36,546 nt of DNA from Pedosphaera sp. (GTDB lineage Bacteria; Verrucomicrobiota; Verrucomicrobiia; Limisphaerales; UBA1100). The stretch spans positions 1 to 36,546 of the forward strand of contig SIAW01000017.1 of NCBI GenBank assembly GCA_009695465.1, in the 5' to 3' direction. The stretch's first letter is position 1. Each line of letters opens with the position of its first letter. This document shows positions 1-9,465 of the stretch, piece by piece. Position numbers and translations under genes: made by a program. The notes beneath the pieces were generated by a model, which ran no database searches, had not been told where the DNA came from, and saw only the letters and a program-made list of their open reading frames with translations.

Positions 1-40
1 AACACCCTTGAACTGCGCGAGTTTGAGGTGGTGTAGCAGC

Positions 41-56
41 GGAACCGGAAGGTTCC
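41..56. repeat. Short hairpin element GGAACC-ggaa-GGTTCC near the window edge
   Basis: 6-bp stem, 4-nt loop; shares the 10-mer GGAACCGGAA, in inverted orientation, with the element at 36407-36416. Confidence 0.5.
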
Positions 57-109
57 GTGCCGATGCGCTCCCGCACGCCGCCCAAGCTGCCGCGGGTGCT
101 GGCGCACGG

Positions 110-1381
110 TCACCGTGTCTCCAGCGAGCGCAGGCATTTTTGCAGGCTTTCCTTGAACGTGCGGCCGATGGCCATCGCTTCGCCGACGCTTTTCATCTGC
201 GTGGTGAGCGTGGGGTCGGCCTGCGGGAATTTCTCGAAAGCAAAGCGCGGAATCTTGGTGACGACGTAATCAATGCTCGGCTCGAAACTCGCGGGCGTTT
301 CGCGCGTGATGTCGTTCCGAAGTTCGTCGAGCAGGTAGCCGACGGCGAGTTTGGCGGCGATTTTCGCAATCGGGAAGCCCGTTGCTTTTGAAGCCAGAGC
401 CGAGCTCCGGCTGACGCGCGGGTTCATCTCGATAATGACCATGCGGCCGGTGACGGGGTCGGCACCGAACTGGATGTTCGAGCCGCCGGTCTCAACGCCG
501 ACAGCGCGAATCACAGCGAAACTTTGGTCGCGCATGATCTGAAATTCCTTGTCGGTGAGCGTCTGGATCGGCGCGACGGTGATGCTGTCGCCGGTGTGGA
601 CGCCCATCGGATCAAAGTTTTCGATGGAGCAGATGATGACGCAATTGTCCGCGCGGTCGCGCATCACTTCCATCTCGTATTCCTTCCAGCCGATCAGCGA
701 TTCCTCGATGAGCACTTCGTTCACGGGCGAAAGTTCGATGCCGCGCTTGGCGATTTCCTCGAACTCATCGCGGTTGTAACCGATGCCGCCGCCCGTGCCG
801 CCGAGCGTGAACGCAGGGCGGATGATGAGCGGGAACTTGCCGATCTTTTCCGCCACCGCGCGGGCTTCGTCCATGTTGTGCGCGACGCCGGAGATGGGCA
901 CGTCGAGACCGATCTGGAGCATGAGTTCCTTGAACGCGAGCCGGTCTTCGCCTTTGTGAATCGCCTCGGGTTTCGCGCCGATCATCTCCACATCGTGCCG
1001 TTCGAGCGCGCCGTTTTTGTGCAACGCCATCGAGGTGTTCAACGCCGTCTGTCCGCCGAGCGTCGGCAGCAGCACGAGTTTCCCCGTTGCGCCCATCCGC
1101 TTCATCTCCGCCTTCTCGCGGATGATAATCTTCTCCACCGCCTCGGGCGTGACCGGCTCGATGTAAGTGCGGTCGGCGAACTCCGGGTCCGTCATGATCG
1201 TGGCCGGATTGGAATTCACGAGCACGACGCGGTAGCCCTCCTCGCGCAGCGCCTTGCACGCCTGCGTGCCGGAGTAATCGAACTCGCACGCCTGGCCGAT
1301 GATGATCGGGCCGGCGCCGATGATGAGGACGCTGTGGATGTCAGTACGTTTGGGCATGCAAAACCGGGCAAGTGAACGCAA
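110..1381 (-). CDS. carB: Carbamoyl-phosphate synthase large subunit, N-terminal (carboxyphosphate) part only; likely start at MPKRTD (about 1357)
   Basis: [72 protein letters not shown] and [32 protein letters not shown] are classic CarB. The ORF ends with TGA at 110-112 after [21 protein letters not shown]. Confidence 0.93.
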   Translation of the reverse strand: MRSLARFCMPKRTDIHSVLIIGAGPIIIGQACEFDYSGTQACKALREEGYRVVLVNSNPATIMTDPEFADRTYIEPVTPEAVEKIIIREKAEMKRMGATGKLVLLPTLGGQTALNTSMALHKNGALERHDVEMIGAKPEAIHKGEDRLAFKELMLQIGLDVPISGVAHNMDEARAVAEKIGKFPLIIRPAFTLGGTGGGIGYNRDEFEEIAKRGIELSPVNEVLIEESLIGWKEYEMEVMRDRADNCVIICSIENFDPMGVHTGDSITVAPIQTLTDKEFQIMRDQSFAVIRAVGVETGGSNIQFGADPVTGRMVIIEMNPRVSRSSALASKATGFPIAKIAAKLAVGYLLDELRNDITRETPASFEPSIDYVVTKIPRFAFEKFPQADPTLTTQMKSVGEAMAIGRTFKESLQKCLRSLETR

Positions 1382-1460
1382 TCCCGCCGCGCTTGTCAGC
1401 GATTATTTCGGCGCAGCGCACACTTGCCAGACTATCTGCGCAGTGACAACATGCAGGCCA

Positions 1461-4400
1461 ATGTCCCTCACGATGACTTCGCGTCCATCGGCGAATCCAT
1501 TTCTGAACACACTGTGCCTGCACGTGGCTGTGGCCGCGGGACTCATCGCCGCGAGTGTGCTGAGTGCCGCGACCGTCAAGCTCAACGGCCACAACTTCAC
1601 GCTGCCCGATGGATTGGAGATCGAGTTGATTGCCGCCGCGCCGCTGGTCAATCGCCCGATCTCCATCGCATTCGATGAGCGCGGCCGGCTCTACGCCACC
1701 GACTCGGCGGGGATTAGCGACAAAGCCGAGAGACAACTGGAGACCAAACCGCACCGCATCGTCCGTCTCGAGGACACTGATGGCGATGGGCGCTTCGACA
1801 AGTCCGTCGTGTTCGCCGACAAGATGATGTTCCCCGAAGGCGCGATGTTTTACGAAGGCTCACTGTACGTCGCCGCACCGCCGCAGATTTGGAAACTCAC
1901 CGACACCGACAACGACGGCGTGGCTGACAAACGTGAGGTGTGGTTCGATGGCAAAACGCTGACCGGCTGCGCGAACGATTTGCACGGGCCGTTCCTTGGC
2001 CGCGACGGATGGATTTACTGGGCCAAAGGCGCCTTCGCGCAGCAGAGTTACACGCTGCCCAACGGCAAGCCATTCACCACGCGCGCCTCGCATCTTTTCC
2101 GCGCGCGCCCCGACGGCACGGGCATCGAGCCCGTGATGACCGGCGGCATGGATAACCCAGTGGACATCGCTTTTAGCGCGACAGGCGAGCGGTTTTTCAG
2201 CACGACCTTTTTCCAGAATCCCGCCGGCGGCAAACGCGACGGTCTGATTCACGCCATCTACGGCGGCGTTTATGGCAAGCAACACGATGTTCTCAGCGGG
2301 CATGTGCGGACCGGTGAGTTGATGCCCGTGCTGGCGCACATGGGGGCGGCTGCGCCGTGCGGGTTGACCACTTACGATTCGCGCGTGATGGGTGAGGAGT
2401 GGCGCGGCAATCTGCTCGCCTGCTATTTTAATCTGCGCAAGGTCGTGCGCCACCAACTCGTGCCTGATGGCGCGACGTTCAAAACGAAGGACAGCGACTT
2501 GCTCGCCAGCGATCACGTGGACTTTCATCCCACCGATGTGATCGAGGACGCCGATGGCAGCGTGATCATCGTGGACACCGGCGGCTGGTACAAAATCTGT
2601 TGCCCCACTTCGCAACTCGCCAAGCCCGATGTGCTCGGCGGCATCTATCGCGTGCGCAAAATCGGCGCTCCAAAACTCATCGACCCTCGCGGACTCAAAC
2701 TCGACTGGGCAAAACTGACGCCGACCAGTTTGGTGACGTTGCTTGACGATGATCGGCTCTACGTCCAGCAACAAGCGATCCACGAACTGGGCCTGCGCGG
2801 TGCGCGCGCGGTTCCGATGTTGCGCGATGTGTTCGAGGGCAACACACCGGAACGCCAGCAGATCAACGCGATCTGGGCGTTGACGCGCATTCCTGGCGAG
2901 GCTGCGCGCCAGCCTGCGCGGATGGCGGTTCGTTTCAAGAACGCCAACGTGCGTCACGCCGCGATTCATTCGGCGGGACTCTGGCGCGATGGCGGTGCGG
3001 TCGAAGCGTTGGTTCCTGCACTGGGCCGCGATGCCGGTGCGACATCGCGTGCCGCTGCCGAGGCGCTCGGGCGCATCGGCGACGTGCAAGCCGTGCAGGG
3101 TTTGCTCAGCGCGGCGCAACGTTTGCCGCAACAACCCGAAAGCGATGCGCGGCGAATCTTGGAGCACTCTCTCATCTACGCATTGATCGAGATGAACGAC
3201 CCGGCTGCGGTGCGCGCCGAACTGGATCGCGTCCTGCCCGCCGCGCGTCGTGAAAGCGTGATCAAACTCACTGGTGAGACCGATGTGACGGCCGCTTCAC
3301 TTTGGTGCGCGGCGTTGATGGCGCTGGATCAAATGAACGGGGGCGGATTGAAACCCGAAGAAGTGGTGCCACTGCTCAACAGCGCGCATCCATCGTTGCG
3401 CCGCACGGCGGCGTGGATTGTCGCGCACCGGCCCGAGTGGGGCGATGCGCTCACCGGCTATTTTCAGCAACGACTGAGCAGCGGCCCAGCCGATGCGGAG
3501 TCGCGCGCGGAATTGGAATCGCAGCTCGCGCGATTGGCCACCGCACCGGCCGTGCAGGAATTATTGGCAGCCAGTCTGCGCGACGAGCGCGTTGCGGACC
3601 CATCACGACTACTCGTCCTGCGCGCGATGGCAGCGGCGGAGATCAAAGAAACGCCCGCGCGTTGGCAGGTGGAATTGGCACAGCTACTCGCGCAGAGCAA
3701 GCACGAGATGTTGCGCCAAACGGTGGCCACCGTCCGCGCGTTGCCGCAGCCCAAACAAGGCCATGCTGAGTTGACCGCCGCATTGCTCAAAGTGGGTCGT
3801 GGCGAAGCACCGGCGCAGGTGCGATTGGACGCACTGGCCGCTGCGCCGGCGTTGGACAACGTGGAAGCCGCGCTCTTTCAGTTTCTCACGCTGAACCTAG
3901 TTGGAGAGCAGCCGATGCTGACACGGGCGGCGGCGGCCAGCGTGTTGGCCAAGGCCAAGCTCGCGCCGGAACAACAGATGGCATTGGCCACGCGGATGAA
4001 AACTGTTGGCGCACTGGAAGCGCCAAGATTGTTGCCGGCCTTCGAGCGCGGCACGACCGAAGCGCTGGGGATGGCACTGGTGTCGGCGTTAAAAGATTCG
4101 CTGGGCTTGCGCGGGCTTCGCGTGGATTTGATCCAGCCGCTGCTGGCGAAGTATCCGCAGTCGGTGCGCGATGCGGGCGCGCCGTTGATCCAATCGCTCA
4201 ACACCGACGCGGCGGCGCAGACGGCGCGGCTGGAGGAATTGCTGGCGCAGACTAAAGGCGGCGATGTGCGCCGCGGGCAAGTGGTTTTTCTCAGCGCCAA
4301 GGCCGCGTGTTCCGCCTGTCATGCGCAGGGTTATCTGGGCGGCCGATTGGGGCCGGACCTCACCAATCTGGGCAAGGTGCGCACGGAGCGCGATCTGCTC

Positions 4401-4676
4401 GAAGCCATCATCTTCCCCAGCGCCAGCTTCGTGCGCAGCTACGAGTCGTTCATGGTCATTACCAAATCGGGCGAGGATATCACCGGCATCATCCGCAAAG
4501 ACGCGCCGGAGGAAGTCGTGCTGGCGACGGGGCCGGAGACGGAGGTGCGCATCCCACGCGCACAGATTATCGGAATGCGGCCGGGTGCGGTGAGCGTCAT
4601 GCCTGCGGGAATGGACAGCGTGTTGACGCGGCAGGAACTGGCCGACTTGCTGGCCTTCCTGAAGGCGCCGCGCTGA
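1461..4676 (+). CDS. PVC-type membrane-bound dehydrogenase / HEAT-repeat / cytochrome c (CxxCH) protein
   Basis: ATG at 1461 precedes a signal-like N-terminus. Beta-propeller-like dehydrogenase region (LPDGLEIELIAAAPLVNRPISIAFDERGRLYATDSAG), HEAT-like middle, and a C-terminal heme motif CSACH followed by GPDLTNLGKVRTERDLLEAIIFPSASFVRSYESF. Confidence 0.85.
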   Translation: MSLTMTSRPSANPFLNTLCLHVAVAAGLIAASVLSAATVKLNGHNFTLPDGLEIELIAAAPLVNRPISIAFDERGRLYATDSAGISDKAERQLETKPHRIVRLEDTDGDGRFDKSVVFADKMMFPEGAMFYEGSLYVAAPPQIWKLTDTDNDGVADKREVWFDGKTLTGCANDLHGPFLGRDGWIYWAKGAFAQQSYTLPNGKPFTTRASHLFRARPDGTGIEPVMTGGMDNPVDIAFSATGERFFSTTFFQNPAGGKRDGLIHAIYGGVYGKQHDVLSGHVRTGELMPVLAHMGAAAPCGLTTYDSRVMGEEWRGNLLACYFNLRKVVRHQLVPDGATFKTKDSDLLASDHVDFHPTDVIEDADGSVIIVDTGGWYKICCPTSQLAKPDVLGGIYRVRKIGAPKLIDPRGLKLDWAKLTPTSLVTLLDDDRLYVQQQAIHELGLRGARAVPMLRDVFEGNTPERQQINAIWALTRIPGEAARQPARMAVRFKNANVRHAAIHSAGLWRDGGAVEALVPALGRDAGATSRAAAEALGRIGDVQAVQGLLSAAQRLPQQPESDARRILEHSLIYALIEMNDPAAVRAELDRVLPAARRESVIKLTGETDVTAASLWCAALMALDQMNGGGLKPEEVVPLLNSAHPSLRRTAAWIVAHRPEWGDALTGYFQQRLSSGPADAESRAELESQLARLATAPAVQELLAASLRDERVADPSRLLVLRAMAAAEIKETPARWQVELAQLLAQSKHEMLRQTVATVRALPQPKQGHAELTAALLKVGRGEAPAQVRLDALAAAPALDNVEAALFQFLTLNLVGEQPMLTRAAAASVLAKAKLAPEQQMALATRMKTVGALEAPRLLPAFERGTTEALGMALVSALKDSLGLRGLRVDLIQPLLAKYPQSVRDAGAPLIQSLNTDAAAQTARLEELLAQTKGGDVRRGQVVFLSAKAACSACHAQGYLGGRLGPDLTNLGKVRTERDLLEAIIFPSASFVRSYESFMVITKSGEDITGIIRKDAPEEVVLATGPETEVRIPRAQIIGMRPGAVSVMPAGMDSVLTRQELADLLAFLKAPR

Positions 4677-4786
4677 GTTTTGTTTGTGGCCGCTGCGTGG
4701 GCTTGCCCGGTGAATTTCCTCTGCTGTTCTGCAGCCAGCTTGCACGCGGGCCGCTGGTGCCGTAGATTTCCCGCAACGACTTCAAG

Positions 4787-5863
4787 GTGCGTTTCATTGA
4801 ACTAATCAAGGGGATGATGGCGGGCGGCGGCGAACTCAAAGCCGCTGCGCGTTTCCGCTTGGGCCGCTGCATTGATCGCGGCGGCATGGGCACGGTGTAC
4901 GAAGCCGAGCAACAGGGCGCATACGGTTTCACCAAGAAGGTCGCGATCAAGTTGCTGCAACCGGTCACCACGGGGCATGCCGACGCCACGCGCGCGTTCA
5001 TCGGCGAGGCGCGGCTGGTGGCGCGGCTGGTGCATCCCAACATCGCGCAGGTGTATAATCTGGGCCGCACCAAGAACCACATCTTCATCGTGATGGAGCT
5101 GGTGCACGGCATGAACCTGCAGGATCTGCTCGCGTTGGTCGCCCGGCAGGGGATGCGCCTGCCGCGGGACTTGGCCGTGTACATCATCAACCGCGCGCTG
5201 CGCGGGTTGGCGTACGCGCACGGCTTGAAGGATGATGCGGGCCACGCGCTGGGCTTGGTGCATCGCGATGTGCATCTGCGCAACATTCTGGTCAGCTACG
5301 AGGGCGACGTGAAGTTGACGGACTTCGGCATCGCCTGCGCGCGGGGATTTCTGCCGGCAGACAATCCCGATGTGATTGTCGGCTCGCCGGATTTCATGAG
5401 TCCCGAGCAGATCAGCGGCGAGGCGATTGATCATCGGTCCGACATCTTCTCCACGGGCGTGGTGCTTTCCACGCTGCTGCTCAACGTCAATCCGTTCGCT
5501 GGTGCCAGCGTGGAGGAGATGCGCCAGCACCTCACGCAACGCGCGCTGCCGGATTTCCGGCGGATGAATCCGGAGATTGACGAGGACCTCGACCGCATCT
5601 TGCGCACGGCGCTCGCGCGGCAGGCGGCACATCGTTATGCCAGCGCCTACGACATGCTCTCCGATGTGGAGCACTATCTTTATGCGCGCGAGCACGGGCC
5701 TACGGCTGACCGTCTGCGGCGGTTTCTAGTGGAGATCACGACCACGCCGCCCAAGACGCGCAACATCACGCGCACCCGCACGAAGGTCATCCCCAAGCCA
5801 ACGGCAAAAACCACAGCGAAGGCGGCACCCCCCATCGTGGTGCCCGCAAAGAAGCGCGGATAG
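4787..5863 (+). CDS. Serine/threonine protein kinase, no obvious TM segment, basic C-terminal tail (GTG start at 4787, or ATG at 4814)
   Basis: Gly loop GRCIDRGGMGTVYEA, VAIK lysine, HRDVHLRN catalytic loop, DFGIA, SPDFMSPEQ. Confidence 0.88.
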   Translation: MRFIELIKGMMAGGGELKAAARFRLGRCIDRGGMGTVYEAEQQGAYGFTKKVAIKLLQPVTTGHADATRAFIGEARLVARLVHPNIAQVYNLGRTKNHIFIVMELVHGMNLQDLLALVARQGMRLPRDLAVYIINRALRGLAYAHGLKDDAGHALGLVHRDVHLRNILVSYEGDVKLTDFGIACARGFLPADNPDVIVGSPDFMSPEQISGEAIDHRSDIFSTGVVLSTLLLNVNPFAGASVEEMRQHLTQRALPDFRRMNPEIDEDLDRILRTALARQAAHRYASAYDMLSDVEHYLYAREHGPTADRLRRFLVEITTTPPKTRNITRTRTKVIPKPTAKTTAKAAPPIVVPAKKRG

Positions 5864-5879
5864 AAAATGGCCCGCTGGC

Positions 5880-6899
5880 TTAGATCAAACTGGTCTGGCG
5901 ACCGGTGCTGGGTTTGAGGCCGAGTTTTTGATAGCTCAACTCGGTGGCGATGCGGCCTTGCGCGGTGCGGTTGAGGTAGCCTTCCATGATGAGATACGGC
6001 TCGTACACTTCCTCAATGGTGTCGGGCTCCTCGCCCACGGCGACGGCGAGCGAGTTCACGCCCACAGGCCCGCCGCCAAACTTCGTGATGATGGCCTCGA
6101 GGATGCGTTTGTCCATTTCGTCGAGTCCGTTGCGGTCAATCTCCAGCATCGCCAACGCGCGTTCGGCGATCTCGACGGTGATGTGGCCGTCGCCTTTCAC
6201 CTGCGCGTAATCACGCACGCGGCGCAGCAGGTTGTTGGCGATGCGCGGGGTGCCGCGACTGCGTCGTGCGATCTCCATCGCGCCGGCGGATTCGATGCCG
6301 ACTTGAAGCAGCCCCGCCGAACGCAGCACGATGGTCTGCAGATAATCCGCGCTGTAATAATCCAGACGCTCGCGCATGGGGAAACGCGAGAGCAGCGGGC
6401 TGGTGAGCAGGCCCGAACGCGTCGTGGCGCCGATGAGCGTGAAGCGTGGCAGGTTCAGGCGCACGCTGCGGGCGTTAGGGCCGGTGTCGATGATGATGTC
6501 GAGTTTGTAATCCTCCATCGCGGGATAGAGATACTCCTCCACGGTTTTTTGCAGGCGATGAATCTCGTCAATGAACAGCACGTCGCCCTGTTCCAGATTG
6601 GTGAGCAACCCCGCGAGGTCGCCGGCCTTCTCGATAGTCGGGCCGCTGGTGCAGCGCAGATTGGCACCCATCGCCTTGGCAAGAATGTTGGCCAGCGTGG
6701 TCTTGCCCAGTCCCGGCGGGCCGCTCAGGAGAATATGATCGAGCGGTTCGCTGCGCTGTTGAGCGGCGGTGACGGCGATCTCCAGTCGCTCCTTCACCTT
6801 GTCTTGCCCGGTGAAATCGGTGAAGGCCCCCGGCCGCAGCGAGTGTTCCAGTGCGACATCGGGCGCGGTCAACACTTCAGAGATCAAACGCTCGGCCAT
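5880..6899 (-). CDS. ruvB: Holliday junction branch migration helicase RuvB
   Basis: [46 protein letters not shown], Walker [37 protein letters not shown]. The longer upstream ORF is a frame run-on. Confidence 0.96.
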   Translation of the reverse strand: MAERLISEVLTAPDVALEHSLRPGAFTDFTGQDKVKERLEIAVTAAQQRSEPLDHILLSGPPGLGKTTLANILAKAMGANLRCTSGPTIEKAGDLAGLLTNLEQGDVLFIDEIHRLQKTVEEYLYPAMEDYKLDIIIDTGPNARSVRLNLPRFTLIGATTRSGLLTSPLLSRFPMRERLDYYSADYLQTIVLRSAGLLQVGIESAGAMEIARRSRGTPRIANNLLRRVRDYAQVKGDGHITVEIAERALAMLEIDRNGLDEMDKRILEAIITKFGGGPVGVNSLAVAVGEEPDTIEEVYEPYLIMEGYLNRTAQGRIATELSYQKLGLKPSTGRQTSLI

Positions 6900-6951
6900 C
6901 GCGCGGAAGGATGGGCAAGGGGCGCGGAGCGGACAAGGGAAAATGGCGGCG

Positions 6952-7605
6952 CTAAAATTCGCAGGGCAACTCCACCGCGCGGGCGAGTCGGCGCAGATAC
7001 TCCGCGCGCGCGATGTCCACCGCACCGAGCTGGCGGGTGATGGGCGTGAGTTCCTGAATGTCGAAGAGCGTGAAGCCGCGCTCGCGCAGATGCTGCACCA
7101 GATGCCACAACGCCAATTTGGAAGCGTCGGGCTGACGGTGAAACATAGATTCGCCCGCGAACAAACCGCCAATGGCCACGCCATAAACGCCGCCCACCAA
7201 CGTCTCGCCGTCCCAACACTCCACACTGTGCGCGTGGCCGGCGCGGTGCAGCGCGGTGTACGCAGCGATGAACTCCGGCGCGATCCACGTCTTCTTGCGC
7301 GCCGCACAGGATTCGATCACCGCAGCGAACGCGCGGTTGCGAGTGAGCGTGAAATGCCCGCGCCGCTGCGTCCGTTCCAAACTGCGCGACGCGTGAAACT
7401 GATCCAGCTCGAAAATAGCGCGTGGATCGGGCGACCACCACGTCAGCGGCTTGGCGCTCCACGGAAAAATCCCGCTGCGATAAGCCAGCTGCAGGCGCGC
7501 AATGGAAAGATCGCCGCCGATGGCGATGAGGCCCTCATTGAGATCGTCGCCTCGCGCGGCCTGCACGTCGGGAAACCAAAGGCGCTCATCCAATCTGGCA
7601 ATCAT
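6952..7605 (-). CDS. aat: Leucyl/phenylalanyl-tRNA--protein transferase
   Basis: [57 protein letters not shown] and [21 protein letters not shown] are Aat hallmarks; start at MIARLDE. Confidence 0.93.
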   Translation of the reverse strand: MIARLDERLWFPDVQAARGDDLNEGLIAIGGDLSIARLQLAYRSGIFPWSAKPLTWWSPDPRAIFELDQFHASRSLERTQRRGHFTLTRNRAFAAVIESCAARKKTWIAPEFIAAYTALHRAGHAHSVECWDGETLVGGVYGVAIGGLFAGESMFHRQPDASKLALWHLVQHLRERGFTLFDIQELTPITRQLGAVDIARAEYLRRLARAVELPCEF

Positions 7606-7637
7606 GGCGCGAACGGGGCTGCCGGCACGCGGGCCGG

Positions 7638-8126
7638 TCAGTCTGTTGGGTGCAGGATTTCCAGCAACTGCTGCTGCAAGGCGCCGCACAGTTCGATGGA
7701 CAACATATCCAGCGCATTTTTCTTGGACAGATTTTCGACCGACTGATAGTGGCCGTCCTCTCGTTGCTGCGGATAGCCTAGTCGCGCCCAACTGCCCATG
7801 CGGATGTCGTTCAACACCTGCAAGAGCCATTCCACCTCGTCGTCGCCCAGCGAGAGCAGCGCTCCGTCCTCGTCCTCGGTGAACCGCGAAGCGTCCTCCA
7901 GAAAAGTTTGCACAGCCTGCCGGTGCTGTTGCCGCTGTTTGTCGTGTGCCTCCACCAACAACTGGCTCGCGTGATTCAGTTTCGCCGCGTGGGCTTCGTC
8001 CTTCGTCAGGCGATGAAATTCCGGCGGCAACAACGGATAGCGCGGCAGGACGGCCAGCATCAGCATCTTCTCCTGCGGCAAGAGGCGCAGCACCCAGCGT
8101 CCGCGCGCGCGGCGTTCCAGTTTCAT
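7638..8126 (-). CDS. DUF2017-like protein (small acidic/helical protein downstream of clpS)
   Basis: 162-aa ORF overlapping the clpS stop by ATGA. Position next to clpS and composition resemble DUF2017; family call is by context. Confidence 0.6.
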   Translation of the reverse strand: MKLERRARGRWVLRLLPQEKMLMLAVLPRYPLLPPEFHRLTKDEAHAAKLNHASQLLVEAHDKQRQQHRQAVQTFLEDASRFTEDEDGALLSLGDDEVEWLLQVLNDIRMGSWARLGYPQQREDGHYQSVENLSKKNALDMLSIELCGALQQQLLEILHPTD

Positions 8127-8425
8127 TCGTCGCGCTCCATCGTGGCGGTCAATCCATAACTCTGCAGGCGATGCACATAATGCTCGGCGTGCTCCAGCCC
8201 GGCGCGGTGCAGCAGGCTCTTTCCCTGCTGATGCACTTGCAACATGTGATGCTTCGCCTTGGCTTGCGGCCAGCCAAACACCGTCATGAACACGTGCGTG
8301 ACGTAGTCCATCAAGTTCACCGGATCGTCCCAGCAGATCACCAGATAGCCCGGCTCCAACGCCGCTTGAGTGGCGCTGCGGGTTTCCTGTTCCGGCAGAA
8401 CAAGCGGGACTGCGGTTTCGGCCAT
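8123..8425 (-). CDS. clpS: ATP-dependent Clp protease adaptor ClpS
   Basis: YLVICWDDPVNLMDYVTHVFMTVFGWPQAKAKHHMLQVHQQGKSLLHRAGLEHAEHYVHRLQSYGLTATME matches the ClpS core (DDxxN...YV...VH..G). Confidence 0.9.
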   Translation of the reverse strand: MAETAVPLVLPEQETRSATQAALEPGYLVICWDDPVNLMDYVTHVFMTVFGWPQAKAKHHMLQVHQQGKSLLHRAGLEHAEHYVHRLQSYGLTATMERDE

Positions 8426-8490
8426 GGAGAAATTATACACGAGGACGAGGGCGTCGTAAATATCCGTGCCAGCCAAAGCTGCGGGCGCGG

Positions 8491-9465
8491 TCAGATCTGG
8501 AAGTCAGGTTTTTTCTTGTCCAGCTTGTTGAGCACGCGCATGTCCAAACCGTCGTACACGACGAGCGAATGCGGCGCGACGCTGTCCATGATGAAGACGT
8601 TGCCGCCGATGGTGCTGTGCGCGCCGATCACCGTCTCGCCGCCGAGGATGGTCGCGCCGGGATAGATCGTCACATAATCCTCGAGGGTCGGATGCCGCTG
8701 CTGCCCGCGCAATTGCTGGCCGCCGGAAGTGGATTTGGCGCCCAACGTCACGCCGTGATACAGCTTCACGTGATTGCCGATGCGCGTGGTCTCGCCGATG
8801 ACCGTGCCGGTGCCGTGATCAATAAAGAAATGCGAGCCGATGGTTGCGCCCGGATGCAAATCCATCCCCGTGCGTTCGTGCGCCCACTCCGTCATGATGC
8901 GCGGCACCAGCGCGACGTGTTCTTGATAGAGCACATGCGCCATTCGCTGCACCGAGATGGCCTCGATGAACGGATACGACAGGATGATCTCCTCGCGGCT
9001 CTTGGCGGCAGGATCGCCATCGAACGCCGCGTCCACGTCGGTCTTGAGCAGATCGCGGATGTCCGGCAACTTCGCAAGCAGGCCCAACGCCAGCGCACTC
9101 GCTGCAGCGCGCGGGTTGCTCTTGGCCGCAGCGTCCGGCGGATCGTACTCGATGCTCTTGCAGAACTCGTCCTCCAACCGGCCCAGCACCGAGTCCATCA
9201 ACAGCGCCGTCTCCATCTTCAACTCGGAAGAATGGATGGTCTTGCTATCGAAATAACCGGGGAATAGCAGACGCAATAGATCCGCAGTGATCGCCACGAT
9301 GGCGCTCTTCGGGGAAAGATTTTTGCCATCGAGATAATTGATGCCGCCCACGCGCGCGTACGACGCCATCAAATGATCCGTTAGCTCGGTGACTTTCACG
9401 GCGGCAGTAAACCGCAGCGACTGCCCGAAGGCAAGCGCCTCAGCCTGCGCGGTGCCACGCGACAT
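8491..9465 (-). CDS. cysE: Serine O-acetyltransferase
   Basis: DLHPGATIGSHFFIDHGTGTVIGETTRIGNHVKLYHGVTLGAKS left-handed beta-helix hexapeptides. The annotated start overlaps waaF by 26 bp, so the true start may be internal. Confidence 0.88.
   Translation of the reverse strand: MSRGTAQAEALAFGQSLRFTAAVKVTELTDHLMASYARVGGINYLDGKNLSPKSAIVAITADLLRLLFPGYFDSKTIHSSELKMETALLMDSVLGRLEDEFCKSIEYDPPDAAAKSNPRAAASALALGLLAKLPDIRDLLKTDVDAAFDGDPAAKSREEIILSYPFIEAISVQRMAHVLYQEHVALVPRIMTEWAHERTGMDLHPGATIGSHFFIDHGTGTVIGETTRIGNHVKLYHGVTLGAKSTSGGQQLRGQQRHPTLEDYVTIYPGATILGGETVIGAHSTIGGNVFIMDSVAPHSLVVYDGLDMRVLNKLDKKKPDFQI

Noticed and set aside
1860-3167. 435-codon minus-strand ORF within the cytochrome/HEAT gene
   Set aside because: Shadow of the plus-strand gene; no recognisable domain.
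6900-7307. N-terminal extension of the RuvB ORF
   Set aside because: Overlaps aat in another frame; RuvB homology starts at MAERLISEV (6899).
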